From: Candidatus Omnitrophota bacterium
Lineage (GTDB): Bacteria > Ratteibacteria > UBA8468 > B48-G9 > JAFGKM01
Direction: 5' to 3'
NCBI GenBank assembly: GCA_022704985.1
Contig: JAKJFI010000069.1
Location: 1-5,579, forward strand
Length of the DNA: 5,579 nucleotides
Positions 1-5,579 of this stretch are shown one piece after another (position 1 is the stretch's first letter; the number at the start of each line of letters is the position of its first letter). The translations under genes were made by a program, and so were the position numbers. The notes below the pieces were generated by a model. The model searched no databases and was not told where the DNA came from. It saw nothing but the letters and a program-made list of their open reading frames with translations.

Positions 1-2
1 AC

Positions 3-65
3 AGACAGGACAGTCCTTTGAAACGGGTGTTTCTGAATAAAGTCGAAATTCTTGAGAAGAAATAG
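3..65 (+). CDS. possible C-terminal end of an upstream gene (partial)
   Basis: A frame open from the window's left edge reads about 20 codons and ends at TAG 63-65. Its last residues are LKRVFLNKVEILEKK, a lysine-rich, helix-like tail typical of protein C-termini. The other two forward frames stop earlier, at positions 19-21 and 38-40. The stop lies 24 bases before the ATG of the next gene, which is operon-like spacing. With so few codons the product cannot be identified and chance openness is possible. The call rests only on the spacing and the protein-like composition. Confidence 0.35.
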   Translation, partial: RQDSPLKRVFLNKVEILEKK

Positions 66-71
66 CTGTTC

Positions 72-77
72 AGGGAG
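72..77 (+). promoter_or_regulatory. ribosome binding site of the URO-D-family gene
   Basis: AGGGAG lies 9 bases before TTG at 87 and 12 bases before ATG at 90. The spacing favours TTG, while start-codon preference favours ATG. The two choices differ by one methionine only, so the product is effectively the same. Confidence 0.5.
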
Positions 78-89
78 ACCGGATTATTG

Positions 90-1217
90 ATGACACGGCG
101 GGAAAGATTGATGCGGACCTTGCAGGGAAAGCCTGTCGACAGGCCCGCTGTTTCTTTTTATGAAATCGGCGGATTGGAAATGAAGGAGAATGACGATGAA
201 ATCACCGTCTGGAACGATCCTTCCTGGCGTCCGCTGGTCGACCTGGCTCATGAAAAAACGGATATAATACGTCTCATTACCCCGTTTTGGAAGGAATCCG
301 GTGATAACGGCATGGAGGAGCTGACAAAGGTGGAAACCTGGCGCGAGGGCAATTCCATGTTTACCCGCATGACAATTAATGCCTGTGGCAGGAAACTGAC
401 CTCGCTGACACGCAGGGATACCGATGTGCAAACCACATGGGAGCTCGAGCATCTGCTGAAAAACACAGAAGATATTGAAGCCTACCTGCGTCTTCCGGAG
501 CCGGCCGCCGGCGAACCGGATATTGCGCCCATGCTTGCTGAAGAGAAAAAGCTGGGAGATGCAGGAATCGTGAGCGTTGAAATGGGAGACCCTGTCTGCG
601 CGGCTGCAAGCCTCTTTTCCATGGAAGAGTATACCGTCATCGCCCTCACGGAGCAGGCGCTTTTCCACCGCCTTCTTGAGAGGTTTGATAGGATAATCTT
701 TCCAAGATGCCGGCAGGTTGCGGAGAAATTTCCCGGCCGGTTGTGGAGGATATGCGGTTCAGAGTATGCGAGCGAGCCGTATCTTCCGCCGCGCCTTTAC
801 GACGAATATGTCGTGCGCTATACGGGAAAGATGGTTAAGGAGATACAAAAATACGGCGGATACGCCAGGATTCATTCGCACGGAAGGTTGAAGGGCATTC
901 TGCCGCTTATCGCGAAAATGAATCCCGACGGACTTGACCCCCTGGAGCCGCCGCCCCAGGGAGACATGACGCTTGCGCAGATTAAGGCGGCGATTGGGAA
1001 AGATACCGTTCTCATGGGAAACATAGAGGTCGCAGATATTGAAAACCTCCCAACTCCGGAATTTAAAAAAAAAGTTACGACGGCCCTGGGGGAAGGCACA
1101 CAGGGTGGAGGGAGAGGATTCATCCTTCATCCGTCGGCCTGTCCCTACGGAAGGACGATAACTCCGTTGACGATGGCTAATTACCATACCATGATACGCC
1201 TCGCCGAAAATTTCTAA
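90..1217 (+). CDS. uroporphyrinogen decarboxylase superfamily protein, methyltransferase-like
   Basis: This complete gene codes 375 residues from ATG 90; residue numbers here count from that ATG, and a TTG start at 87 adds one residue. The N-terminus, TRRERLMRTLQGKPVDRP, is the usual opening of the URO-D superfamily (HemE, MtaA/MtbA, CmuA and many uncharacterised relatives), a TIM-barrel fold. The length fits the methyltransferase-like branch. The RQAGRY-type N-terminal motif of true HemE is absent, so heme synthesis is unlikely. Candidate metal or substrate residues are H262-S-H264-G, E286 in DPLEPP, the GNIE segment at 310-313, and C351 in SACPYG. In corrinoid methyltransferases of this superfamily the zinc is held by His-x-Cys plus a distal Cys; here the middle residue is His. 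It is cytosolic, with no signal peptide or membrane segment. Corrinoid-linked methyl transfer or demethylation is inferred, and the substrate is unknown. No corrinoid protein gene is visible in the window, although the gene may be in an operon with whatever lies to the left. Confidence 0.88.
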   Translation: MTRRERLMRTLQGKPVDRPAVSFYEIGGLEMKENDDEITVWNDPSWRPLVDLAHEKTDIIRLITPFWKESGDNGMEELTKVETWREGNSMFTRMTINACGRKLTSLTRRDTDVQTTWELEHLLKNTEDIEAYLRLPEPAAGEPDIAPMLAEEKKLGDAGIVSVEMGDPVCAAASLFSMEEYTVIALTEQALFHRLLERFDRIIFPRCRQVAEKFPGRLWRICGSEYASEPYLPPRLYDEYVVRYTGKMVKEIQKYGGYARIHSHGRLKGILPLIAKMNPDGLDPLEPPPQGDMTLAQIKAAIGKDTVLMGNIEVADIENLPTPEFKKKVTTALGEGTQGGGRGFILHPSACPYGRTITPLTMANYHTMIRLAENF

Positions 1218-1300
1218 GATACTCTGGGATGATGAAAAATATCGTTGGTGAATGATTATAAACGCACCACATCCTCGGTCAGCTTGCAGGACTTCCACAA

Positions 1301-1332
1301 ATTGCCGAAAGACGGTTTTTTGTATCGGCAAT
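1301..1332. terminator. inverted repeat between convergent genes, possible bidirectional terminator
   Basis: A perfect 8-bp inverted repeat (ATTGCCGA at 1301-1308, TCGGCAAT at 1325-1332) encloses a 16-base loop. It lies between the stop of the plus-strand URO-D gene (1217) and the stop of the minus-strand ATPase gene (1342), where a shared terminator is expected. The loop contains T6 (1316-1321). On the plus strand an alternative small stem, GCCG/CGGT around an AAAGA loop (1304-1316), is followed directly by this T-run and looks more like an intrinsic terminator for the URO-D gene, though the stem is weak. The two foldings exclude each other. Neither arm of the large hairpin is followed by a strong T-tract. 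Confidence 0.4.
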
Positions 1333-1341
1333 AAATTATAA

Positions 1342-3906
1342 CTACATCAAATCTATCTTCAGTTTCATGAATATGAATTTCAGGAATTCAAACCATGCGA
1401 CGCTGATTATGCCCGCGGCAAGACAGATAATCAAATCTGCCAGGTGTATGGTGCCGAAATGGAACATCTCCCGCATGAACGGCACATAAATAACAACCAG
1501 AAGCAGGACCGTTGCCGCGGCTATGACGCCTGCCAGCGCCCTGTTGGAGGAAAAAAACGAGGATATTATAGTTTTTGACCATGTCCTGTTTGTCAGAATA
1601 AGGCAGATATTTGATACTATCAGGGTGACGAAAGCCAGCGTTCTCGCTTCCGCCTCGCTCTGTCTGAGTTTCATTGACAGGTCAAAAATAGCCAGAACAA
1701 TGATTAGAGAAAAGAGTCCCTGCAGGAGACTCAGGAAAAGCAGCCGTTTTTCAAAGAGAGGTTTTTTAGGGTCGCGAGGTTTTCGTTTCATCACATTGCT
1801 CTCAGGCGGCTCAGATTCAAAGGCGATTGAACAGGCCGGGTCGATTATGAGCTCCAGAAATACGATATGAACCGGGTATAGGATGTTGGGCCATCCGAAC
1901 AGTAGCGGAATAAGCGCGCATCCCGCTATGGGCATGTGAACGCTTATAATATAAACCATCGCTTTTTTCAGATTGTCGAATATTCTCCTTCCCAGCCGCA
2001 CGGCTTCGACAATGGATGAGAAATCATCGTTGAGGAGCACTATGCCGGCGGATTCTCTTGCCACGTCTGTTCCGCGTTCACCCATGGCGATGCCTATATG
2101 GGCAGACTTCAATGCAGGCGCGTCGTTCACCCCGTCTCCAGTCATGGCTACCGTTTCACCGTTCGCTTTCAGGGCGTCAACTATAAGGAGTTTCTGTTCA
2201 GGGACGACCCTGGAAAAGATATTGACCTCACGAATCTTCTTCCGCAGTTCTTCGCAATCCATCTTTTCAATCTCCGGTCCGGTAACCACCCTGTCGGGAT
2301 ATTTCAGACCTATCTCCTTTGCGATGCGCTGTGACGTTACGGAGTAATCGCCCGTAATCATTACAACCCTTATCCCTGCGTCATAGCATTCCCTGATGGC
2401 TTCGGGAACACTCTCGCGTATCGGATCGTCCAGCCCTATCAAACCGATGAACCTGAAATCGAAATCGTGCTGGGACTGCGGCAGAGCCTGTTTTTCAAAA
2501 GATGAACCGGCAACCCCCAGAACCCTGAGTCCATTGCCGGCCATTATTTGAGTATTCCTGGAGAGAGCTTCTCGTGCCTGTGCGTCAAGATGGCAAAGGT
2601 CCGCTATGGCTTCAGGGGCACCCTTCGTAGCTATCAGATATTCTTTGCCTTCCTTTGCCTTCCAGACGTGTGATAACGCAGACAGTTCCTTTGACAGCGG
2701 ATACTCTTCTATCAGCGACCAGTCGAAATGAATGTGTTCCGTATTATAAAGGGTTTTGCGTCCCAATTCCTCAAGCGCTTTCTCCATGGGGTCAAAAGGA
2801 TCTTTCTTGCTCGCGAGTATTCCGTATTCTATGAGTTGATGAAACGCCTCTGAGAGGGTAGGATTCCCGGTTGTCTCCAGGTCAAAAAAGTCTTTCCCGT
2901 TGAAAAGCTTCCTTATAGACATTCTGTTCTGTGTCAAGGTTCCTGTTTTGTCAACGCACAGTACCGTTGAAGCACCAAGGACTTCAACGGCTGAAACCTT
3001 TCTCGTCAGGATGTCTTTCCTGGACAGTCGCCATGCTCCCAGGGCAAGGAATATCGTCAATATTACAGGAAACTCCTCGGGCATTATCGCCATTGCCAGT
3101 GTGATTCCTGACAGAATTCCGTGTATCCAGTTGCCTCTCGTCAACCGGTAGATTACCACTATTACAAGGCAAAGCATCATAGCGACTGCGAAAATACTTC
3201 TGACAAGCCTGCCGATTTCTCTCTGCAGAAAGGTCTGCTCCCCTTCTATCGTGCTCAGCACTTTGCCTATCTTGCCCATCTCGGTGTCAATACCTGTGGC
3301 GATTACTTTGGCGATGCCCTGACCCTGGACAACAAGGGTTCCGGAGAAAATATAAGGAGAGCCGTCGCCTCCAGGTTTTTTCAGCTCAAGGTTTACATCG
3401 CTTGAAGGATGTTTGCTTACGGGGATGGCTTCTCCAGTCAGAAGGGATTCGTCAACCGTCAGATTCATACCCCATTGCAGTATGCAGTCCGCCGGGACCC
3501 TGTCTCCTTCGTGCAATATGATGATATCCTGTACCACAACTTCCTTACCCGATATTCTTTTCTGAATCCCTTCGCGGATAATCAGCGCTCTGGGGCTGGA
3601 CAGGTCTCGCAGGGCTTCTATCGCTTTTTCAGCTTTACCTTCCTGATAAACCGTTATGCCTATAATAACGAATACAAATCCAAGGAGCATTGATGCTTCT
3701 CCCATGTCTCCCAGAATGACATATAATAAGCCGCAGATTACAAGGAGAATGAACATCGGTTCCGTGAATACTTCCAGGATGATATCTAAAACGCTTCTCC
3801 TGCGGGAAGACGGAAGTTCATTATATCCGTCATGTTCGAGTTTCCGGGAAGCCTCCTTTTCGGAGAGGCCTTTTATGTCCTGTATCTCTTTTTCCGTAAG
3901 TGCCAT
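1342..3906 (-). CDS. P2-type (Ca2+-ATPase-like) cation-transporting P-type ATPase
   Basis: This complete 854-residue gene codes an inner-membrane pump that couples ATP hydrolysis to cation transport through an aspartyl-phosphate. The N-terminal cation-ATPase domain is at about 5-35 (GLSEKEASRKLEHDGYNELP). M1-M2 span about 51-88. The actuator domain holds TGEA at 157-160, keeping the catalytic Glu although the usual last residue is Ser. M3-M4 span about 236-290 with PEEFP at 276-280. The phosphorylation motif DKTGT has D319. The nucleotide domain has KGAPE at 428-432, and the hinge has TGD at 518-520 and TGDGVNDAP at 589-597. M5-M10 span about 648-846. Length and motif order match the P2A family. 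Aligned without gaps to SERCA, E309 and D800 are kept (E277, D689), but N768, E771, N796 and T799 become H657, I660, E685 and I688, so Ca2+ specificity should not be assumed. There is no heavy-metal CPC motif in M4 and no N-terminal metal-binding domain, which rules out the P1B class. The gene is the last of the minus-strand group, 57 bases after a thioesterase remnant. Confidence 0.95.
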   Translation of the reverse strand: MALTEKEIQDIKGLSEKEASRKLEHDGYNELPSSRRRSVLDIILEVFTEPMFILLVICGLLYVILGDMGEASMLLGFVFVIIGITVYQEGKAEKAIEALRDLSSPRALIIREGIQKRISGKEVVVQDIIILHEGDRVPADCILQWGMNLTVDESLLTGEAIPVSKHPSSDVNLELKKPGGDGSPYIFSGTLVVQGQGIAKVIATGIDTEMGKIGKVLSTIEGEQTFLQREIGRLVRSIFAVAMMLCLVIVVIYRLTRGNWIHGILSGITLAMAIMPEEFPVILTIFLALGAWRLSRKDILTRKVSAVEVLGASTVLCVDKTGTLTQNRMSIRKLFNGKDFFDLETTGNPTLSEAFHQLIEYGILASKKDPFDPMEKALEELGRKTLYNTEHIHFDWSLIEEYPLSKELSALSHVWKAKEGKEYLIATKGAPEAIADLCHLDAQAREALSRNTQIMAGNGLRVLGVAGSSFEKQALPQSQHDFDFRFIGLIGLDDPIRESVPEAIRECYDAGIRVVMITGDYSVTSQRIAKEIGLKYPDRVVTGPEIEKMDCEELRKKIREVNIFSRVVPEQKLLIVDALKANGETVAMTGDGVNDAPALKSAHIGIAMGERGTDVARESAGIVLLNDDFSSIVEAVRLGRRIFDNLKKAMVYIISVHMPIAGCALIPLLFGWPNILYPVHIVFLELIIDPACSIAFESEPPESNVMKRKPRDPKKPLFEKRLLFLSLLQGLFSLIIVLAIFDLSMKLRQSEAEARTLAFVTLIVSNICLILTNRTWSKTIISSFFSSNRALAGVIAAATVLLLVVIYVPFMREMFHFGTIHLADLIICLAAGIISVAWFEFLKFIFMKLKIDLM

Positions 3907-3920
3907 TTTTGACTTGATTG

Positions 3921-3926
3921 CTCCCT
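3921..3926 (-). promoter_or_regulatory. ribosome binding site of the P-type ATPase gene
   Basis: On the minus strand AGGGAG lies 14 bases before the ATG at 3906-3904. This is longer than the usual 5-10 bases, so initiation may be modest. No better Shine-Dalgarno match lies closer, and the family's N-terminal domain begins within a few residues of this ATG, so the start is still preferred. I see no convincing sigma70 promoter between 3907 and 3963. The gene is probably transcribed from further upstream. Confidence 0.45.
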
Positions 3927-3963
3927 GTGTTTTAGAGCATGCGGACGAGTTAGAATGGTTCTC

Positions 3964-4236
3964 TTATGAAGAAGGCAGTCTCTGTGGATTCATGTTATCT
4001 CCGACGCATACGGTGACGGCTTTTGCTTCAACAAACAGGTCGGAATCTCTCTTAATCATCTGCCTGAAATGGATGGATGGAATAGTCAACTGTTCAACTG
4101 AAGTTGATATCTCAATCTCGTTAATACAGAATGCGCGTTTCCTGTAGTTTGCTTCAACATGAGCGAATACGAAAAGGATGCCTTTATTTATCAGCGCGGC
4201 AGTATCGATTCTCTTTGAAACAACAAATCCTTTTCT
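3964..4236 (-). pseudogene. N-terminally truncated hotdog acyl-CoA thioesterase remnant (YbgC/4HBT-like)
   Basis: The minus strand has 90 sense codons ending at TAA 3966-3964. They read like the C-terminal two-thirds of a YbgC/4-hydroxybenzoyl-CoA thioesterase-type protein, which is normally about 130-140 residues. Typical family features are GILFVFAHVEANYRKRAF (residues 19-36 of the remnant), the strands EIEISTSVEQL and IHFRQMIKR, the segment VEAKAVTVCVG, and the closing PQRLPS. Missing are the first 40-45 residues, which in this family hold the DTDxMG-type motif with the catalytic Asp and the HANY helix. There is no ATG, GTG or TTG start in this frame before the middle of the domain. An in-frame TAA lies at 4248-4246, inside the lipoprotein gene, and the similarity begins at that gene's stop codon. 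The missing part is therefore replaced by foreign coding sequence, not frameshifted nearby. It is probably non-functional, although the remaining frame is free of stops. The family call is by recognition of the pattern. Confidence 0.7.
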
Positions 4237-4711
4237 ACCGTGGTCTTACCCTTGCGGTACCATCTGCTCCCTGTATAACATTTACATAGTCACCAGGCCT
4301 GAAATTTTCTTCCGGGGCGACTTCCTGAACAATAGCAACCGTCCTTCCATCATCAAGTTTCACGGTAATTTCAATCCCCTGCTTTGTCGTTACTTTCTTC
4401 TCTACCGCTGCCCCTGCCAATGCTCCTGCGGCTCCGCCTATGACTGTTGCGGCAGTCCTGCCCCTGCCACTGCCGATAGTCTGGCCTACAGCAGCCCCTG
4501 TCGCTCCTCCTGCAAGAACGCCTACCGGACCGCTTTCGCCCTCTATTGTAACATGATTTACCGATATAACCGTTCCCGCGTAAACGCTCTGCATTGTCCT
4601 GGCATCCTGCCTTCCATAGCTGGAACCGCGCAATGACCCCTGGCATCCCATCATTGAAACCATTAAAAGACCTGCCAATAAATATACCGCTACACATTTT
4701 TTCTTTTTCAT
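4235..4711 (-). CDS. glycine-zipper outer-membrane lipoprotein, SlyB/17-kDa antigen-like
   Basis: This complete 158-residue gene begins with a lipoprotein signal: MKKKK, a hydrophobic stretch at about 7-20, then MMGC with the lipidated Cys at 23. Met at -3 is less usual than Leu but acceptable. A linker at 24-60 follows, then a glycine-zipper 2TM domain at about 61-103, rich in G/A (GVLAGGATGAAVGQTIG and VIGGAAGALAGAAVE). The C-terminal part at 110-158 looks like a small beta domain (ITVKLDDGRTVAIVQE, FRPGDYVNVIQ). This order is that of SlyB, PcpL and rickettsial 17-kDa surface antigen relatives, which insert in or line the outer membrane and help keep the envelope intact. The residue after Cys is Gln, not Asp, which fits outer-membrane sorting in the enterobacterial Lol rule. 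A strong ribosome binding site and a promoter lie upstream. Its stop codon abuts the thioesterase remnant, and the ATPase follows on the same strand. A role linked to the ATPase is not shown. Confidence 0.9.
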   Translation of the reverse strand: MKKKKCVAVYLLAGLLMVSMMGCQGSLRGSSYGRQDARTMQSVYAGTVISVNHVTIEGESGPVGVLAGGATGAAVGQTIGSGRGRTAATVIGGAAGALAGAAVEKKVTTKQGIEITVKLDDGRTVAIVQEVAPEENFRPGDYVNVIQGADGTARVRPR

Positions 4712-4717
4712 CTTATG

Positions 4718-4722
4718 CTCCT
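4718..4722 (-). promoter_or_regulatory. ribosome binding site of the lipoprotein gene
   Basis: On the minus strand AGGAG lies 6 bases before the ATG at 4711-4709. The good match and spacing fix this start, and the lipoprotein signal peptide begins directly at it. Confidence 0.8.
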
Positions 4723-4775
4723 GTTAAAATGAACGTTCTGCAATAGTAATTTCGGCAATCCGCTTTTATAACTAT

Positions 4776-4804
4776 ATTTAACATCCCCTTTTCCCAAATG
4801 TCAA
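4776..4804 (-). promoter_or_regulatory. sigma70-like promoter of the lipoprotein gene
   Basis: On the minus strand a perfect -35 box TTGACA (4804-4799) is followed by a 17-base spacer and TTAAAT (4781-4776), which matches 4 of 6 bases of the -10 consensus. Transcription would begin near 4769, giving a leader of about 58 bases before the lipoprotein ATG. Since no other promoter is evident further along, this promoter could also serve the thioesterase remnant and the ATPase gene. Confidence 0.6.
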
Positions 4805-4852
4805 GTTTTTGTTAGAGTTGAGTATATAGGCAACACTTTGTCTCCCAGTGTC

Positions 4853-4880
4853 TTGACATTCCTCCAATTTGTGTTATTAT
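4853..4880 (+). promoter_or_regulatory. sigma70-like promoter reading rightward
   Basis: A perfect -35 box TTGACA (4853-4858), a 16-base spacer and TATTAT (4875-4880, 5 of 6 bases of the -10 consensus) form a strong-looking promoter. Transcription would begin near 4887 and enter the reading frame that starts at 4915. It is divergent from the lipoprotein promoter, the two -35 boxes being about 50 bases apart. A dyad covers the predicted start point, which suggests control by a repressor. Confidence 0.6.
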
Positions 4881-4917
4881 TAAGTGGACTATTCCACTAT
4901 ACCAATTTGGAGGAATG
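4857..4917. repeat. imperfect inverted repeat bracketing the rightward promoter
   Basis: The left arm 4857-4871 (CATTCCTCCAATTTG) pairs with the right arm 4903-4917 (CAATTTGGAGGAATG) at 14 of 15 positions. After one mismatch, three further pairs (TTG 4853-4855 with CAA 4919-4921) extend it. The loop is 31 bases. The left arm lies in the -35/spacer region of the promoter, so it would not be in the transcript. The right arm contains the GGAGG sequence and the ATG at 4915. The repeat therefore acts, if at all, as DNA: a paired operator or the terminal repeats of a tiny mobile element. No flanking target duplication was seen. Confidence 0.65.
4883..4898. promoter_or_regulatory. operator-like dyad over the predicted transcription start
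   Basis: AGTGGA (4883-4888) and TCCACT (4893-4898) form a perfect 6-bp dyad around CTAT. It begins 2 bases after the -10 box and covers the predicted +1. This placement is typical of repressor operators. In RNA the stem would be at the extreme 5' end, so it could instead stabilise the transcript. It is not concentric with the larger inverted repeat around it. No regulator gene is adjacent. Confidence 0.45.
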
Positions 4918-5579
4918 CCAACTTTTTTCGGTGCGGCGGAGTATGCCTGGAACACCGAGGCGCCCTGCGCGGACTATTTTCAACAGTGGCTTGCCGCAGA
5001 CGGAGAACAGCCTGCGGAAATAATAGAGAATCTTCTTCCGCGTCTCTGCCGCAATGTCTGGGGTACGGAATTAGGTAATCTGCTGACAGAAGTGTTTGCC
5101 TCCAACGTAAGCTTTGCCTATCTTAATTACCCTTATGACACGCGCAACTGGGTATTATCATACACGCCTGACTTGAAAAACGAGGATGTTGACCGGATGT
5201 GCCAGCAGTACATGGGGGCCGCAAAGGTAGTAGCGGCTATTGACAAGGTATGGGAAAAATTGACTGGTCCGGACAGTAAGGAATTACTGTCTAACCTGAC
5301 TTCTTTTGATGTTTGCCGATTATATGAAAGATATCTCAATATGCACGCTGCCTACTGGGTGGCTTCAGGCCGCTTCAATCTGTGGAAAGCCAGGCAGTTG
5401 ATAAAGTCAGGCGATATGGAAGGCGGGCGCAAACATATCCAGGCTGGACTAATGGCGGTTGAAGAGGCGCCCGCGGATATGGAAAAGGCGTTTAAGGCTG
5501 TTGCGGCCGGGTCGCGCACTATGCCTGCGCGCGTTAACCGTTCAAGGAAAGACAAACTCTATAATTTCGACTTCAGCTT
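4915..5579 (+). CDS. partial reading frame, helical protein, possible C-terminal part of a glycoside hydrolase
   Basis: A frame beginning MPTFFGAAEYAWNTEAP has no stop for 221 codons to the window's right edge, and its composition is protein-like throughout. The opening segment, with AEYAWN followed by a proline, resembles the end of the catalytic barrel in some glycoside hydrolases (GH84- or GH20-like N-acetylhexosaminidases). The rest is rich in predicted helices (about residues 33-64, 88-116, 120-165 and 170-198), as in the helical domain after such barrels. This family assignment is tentative. No catalytic residues or signal peptide are visible. The start is doubtful: GGAGG (4909-4913) is only 1 base from ATG 4915, the next in-frame ATG is at about codon 95, and the frame is open back to 4822. 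It may be a 5'-truncated gene fragment now behind a promoter. It is co-directional with nothing else here and divergent from the lipoprotein gene. Confidence 0.65.
   Translation, partial: MPTFFGAAEYAWNTEAPCADYFQQWLAADGEQPAEIIENLLPRLCRNVWGTELGNLLTEVFASNVSFAYLNYPYDTRNWVLSYTPDLKNEDVDRMCQQYMGAAKVVAAIDKVWEKLTGPDSKELLSNLTSFDVCRLYERYLNMHAAYWVASGRFNLWKARQLIKSGDMEGGRKHIQAGLMAVEEAPADMEKAFKAVAAGSRTMPARVNRSRKDKLYNFDFS

Noticed and set aside
84..668. A 194-codon minus-strand frame inside the URO-D gene.
   Set aside because: The plus strand encodes a recognisable full-length family member; the minus frame is a shadow without a domain.
1248..1334. A 28-codon plus-strand frame beginning GTG and ending in protein-like residues (KLPKDGFLYRQ).
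   Set aside because: It is very short, has no clear ribosome binding site, and overlaps the hairpin between convergent genes; it could be chance.
3656..4147. A 163-codon plus-strand frame opposite the ATPase start and the thioesterase remnant.
   Set aside because: It is antisense to well-supported coding sequence, and its translation is serine/methionine-rich with no recognisable domain.
4234..4250. Programmed frameshift joining the lipoprotein to the thioesterase remnant.
   Set aside because: The bases around the lipoprotein TAG show no slippery heptamer and no downstream pseudoknot, and a fusion of an envelope lipoprotein with a cytosolic hotdog fragment makes little sense.
4178..4636. 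A 152-codon plus-strand frame opposite the lipoprotein gene.
   Set aside because: The minus strand codes a clear glycine-zipper lipoprotein with a signal peptide and ribosome binding site; the cysteine-rich plus frame is its complement.
4750..4759. The 10-base word ATTGCCGAAA occurs at 1301-1310 and, inverted, at 4750-4759.
   Set aside because: Two copies of a 10-mer in 5.6 kb without further similarity around them can be chance and are not placed alike relative to genes.
4833..4851. A 5-bp dyad ACACT/AGTGT just upstream of the rightward -35 box.
   Set aside because: The arms are too short to distinguish from chance.
4884..5078. A 64-codon plus-strand frame starting just after the rightward promoter.
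   Set aside because: It overlaps the much longer, protein-like frame from 4915, and its arginine-rich translation looks like an off-frame reading.

Overview
The window (5,579 bp, roughly half G+C) looks like chromosomal DNA of a Gram-negative, probably anaerobic, bacterium. A lipoprotein with a glycine-zipper domain implies an outer membrane. A methyltransferase-like member of the uroporphyrinogen decarboxylase (URO-D) superfamily suggests one-carbon or corrinoid chemistry. Such proteins are common in Desulfobacterota, in anaerobic PVC-group bacteria and in related lineages. The lineage is inference; there is no rRNA or other marker gene here.

Layout. (1) 1-1217, plus strand: the possible last codons of an upstream gene (3-65), then a complete URO-D-superfamily gene (about 90-1217). 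(2) 1218-1341: a short convergent intergenic region with an inverted repeat that may terminate transcription from both sides. (3) 1342-4711, minus strand: reading in the direction of transcription, a glycine-zipper lipoprotein, a 90-codon remnant of a hotdog-fold acyl-CoA thioesterase that has lost its N-terminus, and an 854-residue P2-type cation ATPase. These may form one transcript from a good sigma70-like promoter at 4776-4804. (4) 4712-4914: a divergent control region with two TTGACA-type promoters back to back. The rightward one carries a dyad over its predicted start point and is bracketed by a 15-bp imperfect inverted repeat. (5) 4915 to the end, plus strand: a long reading frame with no stop inside the window, coding a mostly helical protein whose first residues resemble the end of a glycoside-hydrolase barrel.

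How the genes fit together. The ATPase would pump cations across the inner membrane, and the lipoprotein would sit in the envelope. Their shared direction is the only evidence linking them. The URO-D gene converges on them and is probably an independent unit with whatever lies upstream. I see no defence system, CRISPR array, tRNA, rRNA or recognisable transposase.

The most notable points are the thioesterase remnant, which joins the lipoprotein gene exactly at its stop codon; the unusual ion-site residues of the ATPase; and the right-hand frame, which appears to begin mid-domain behind a well-formed promoter. The first and third could mark past rearrangements on either side of the lipoprotein gene. 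I do not see a clearly new multi-gene system.
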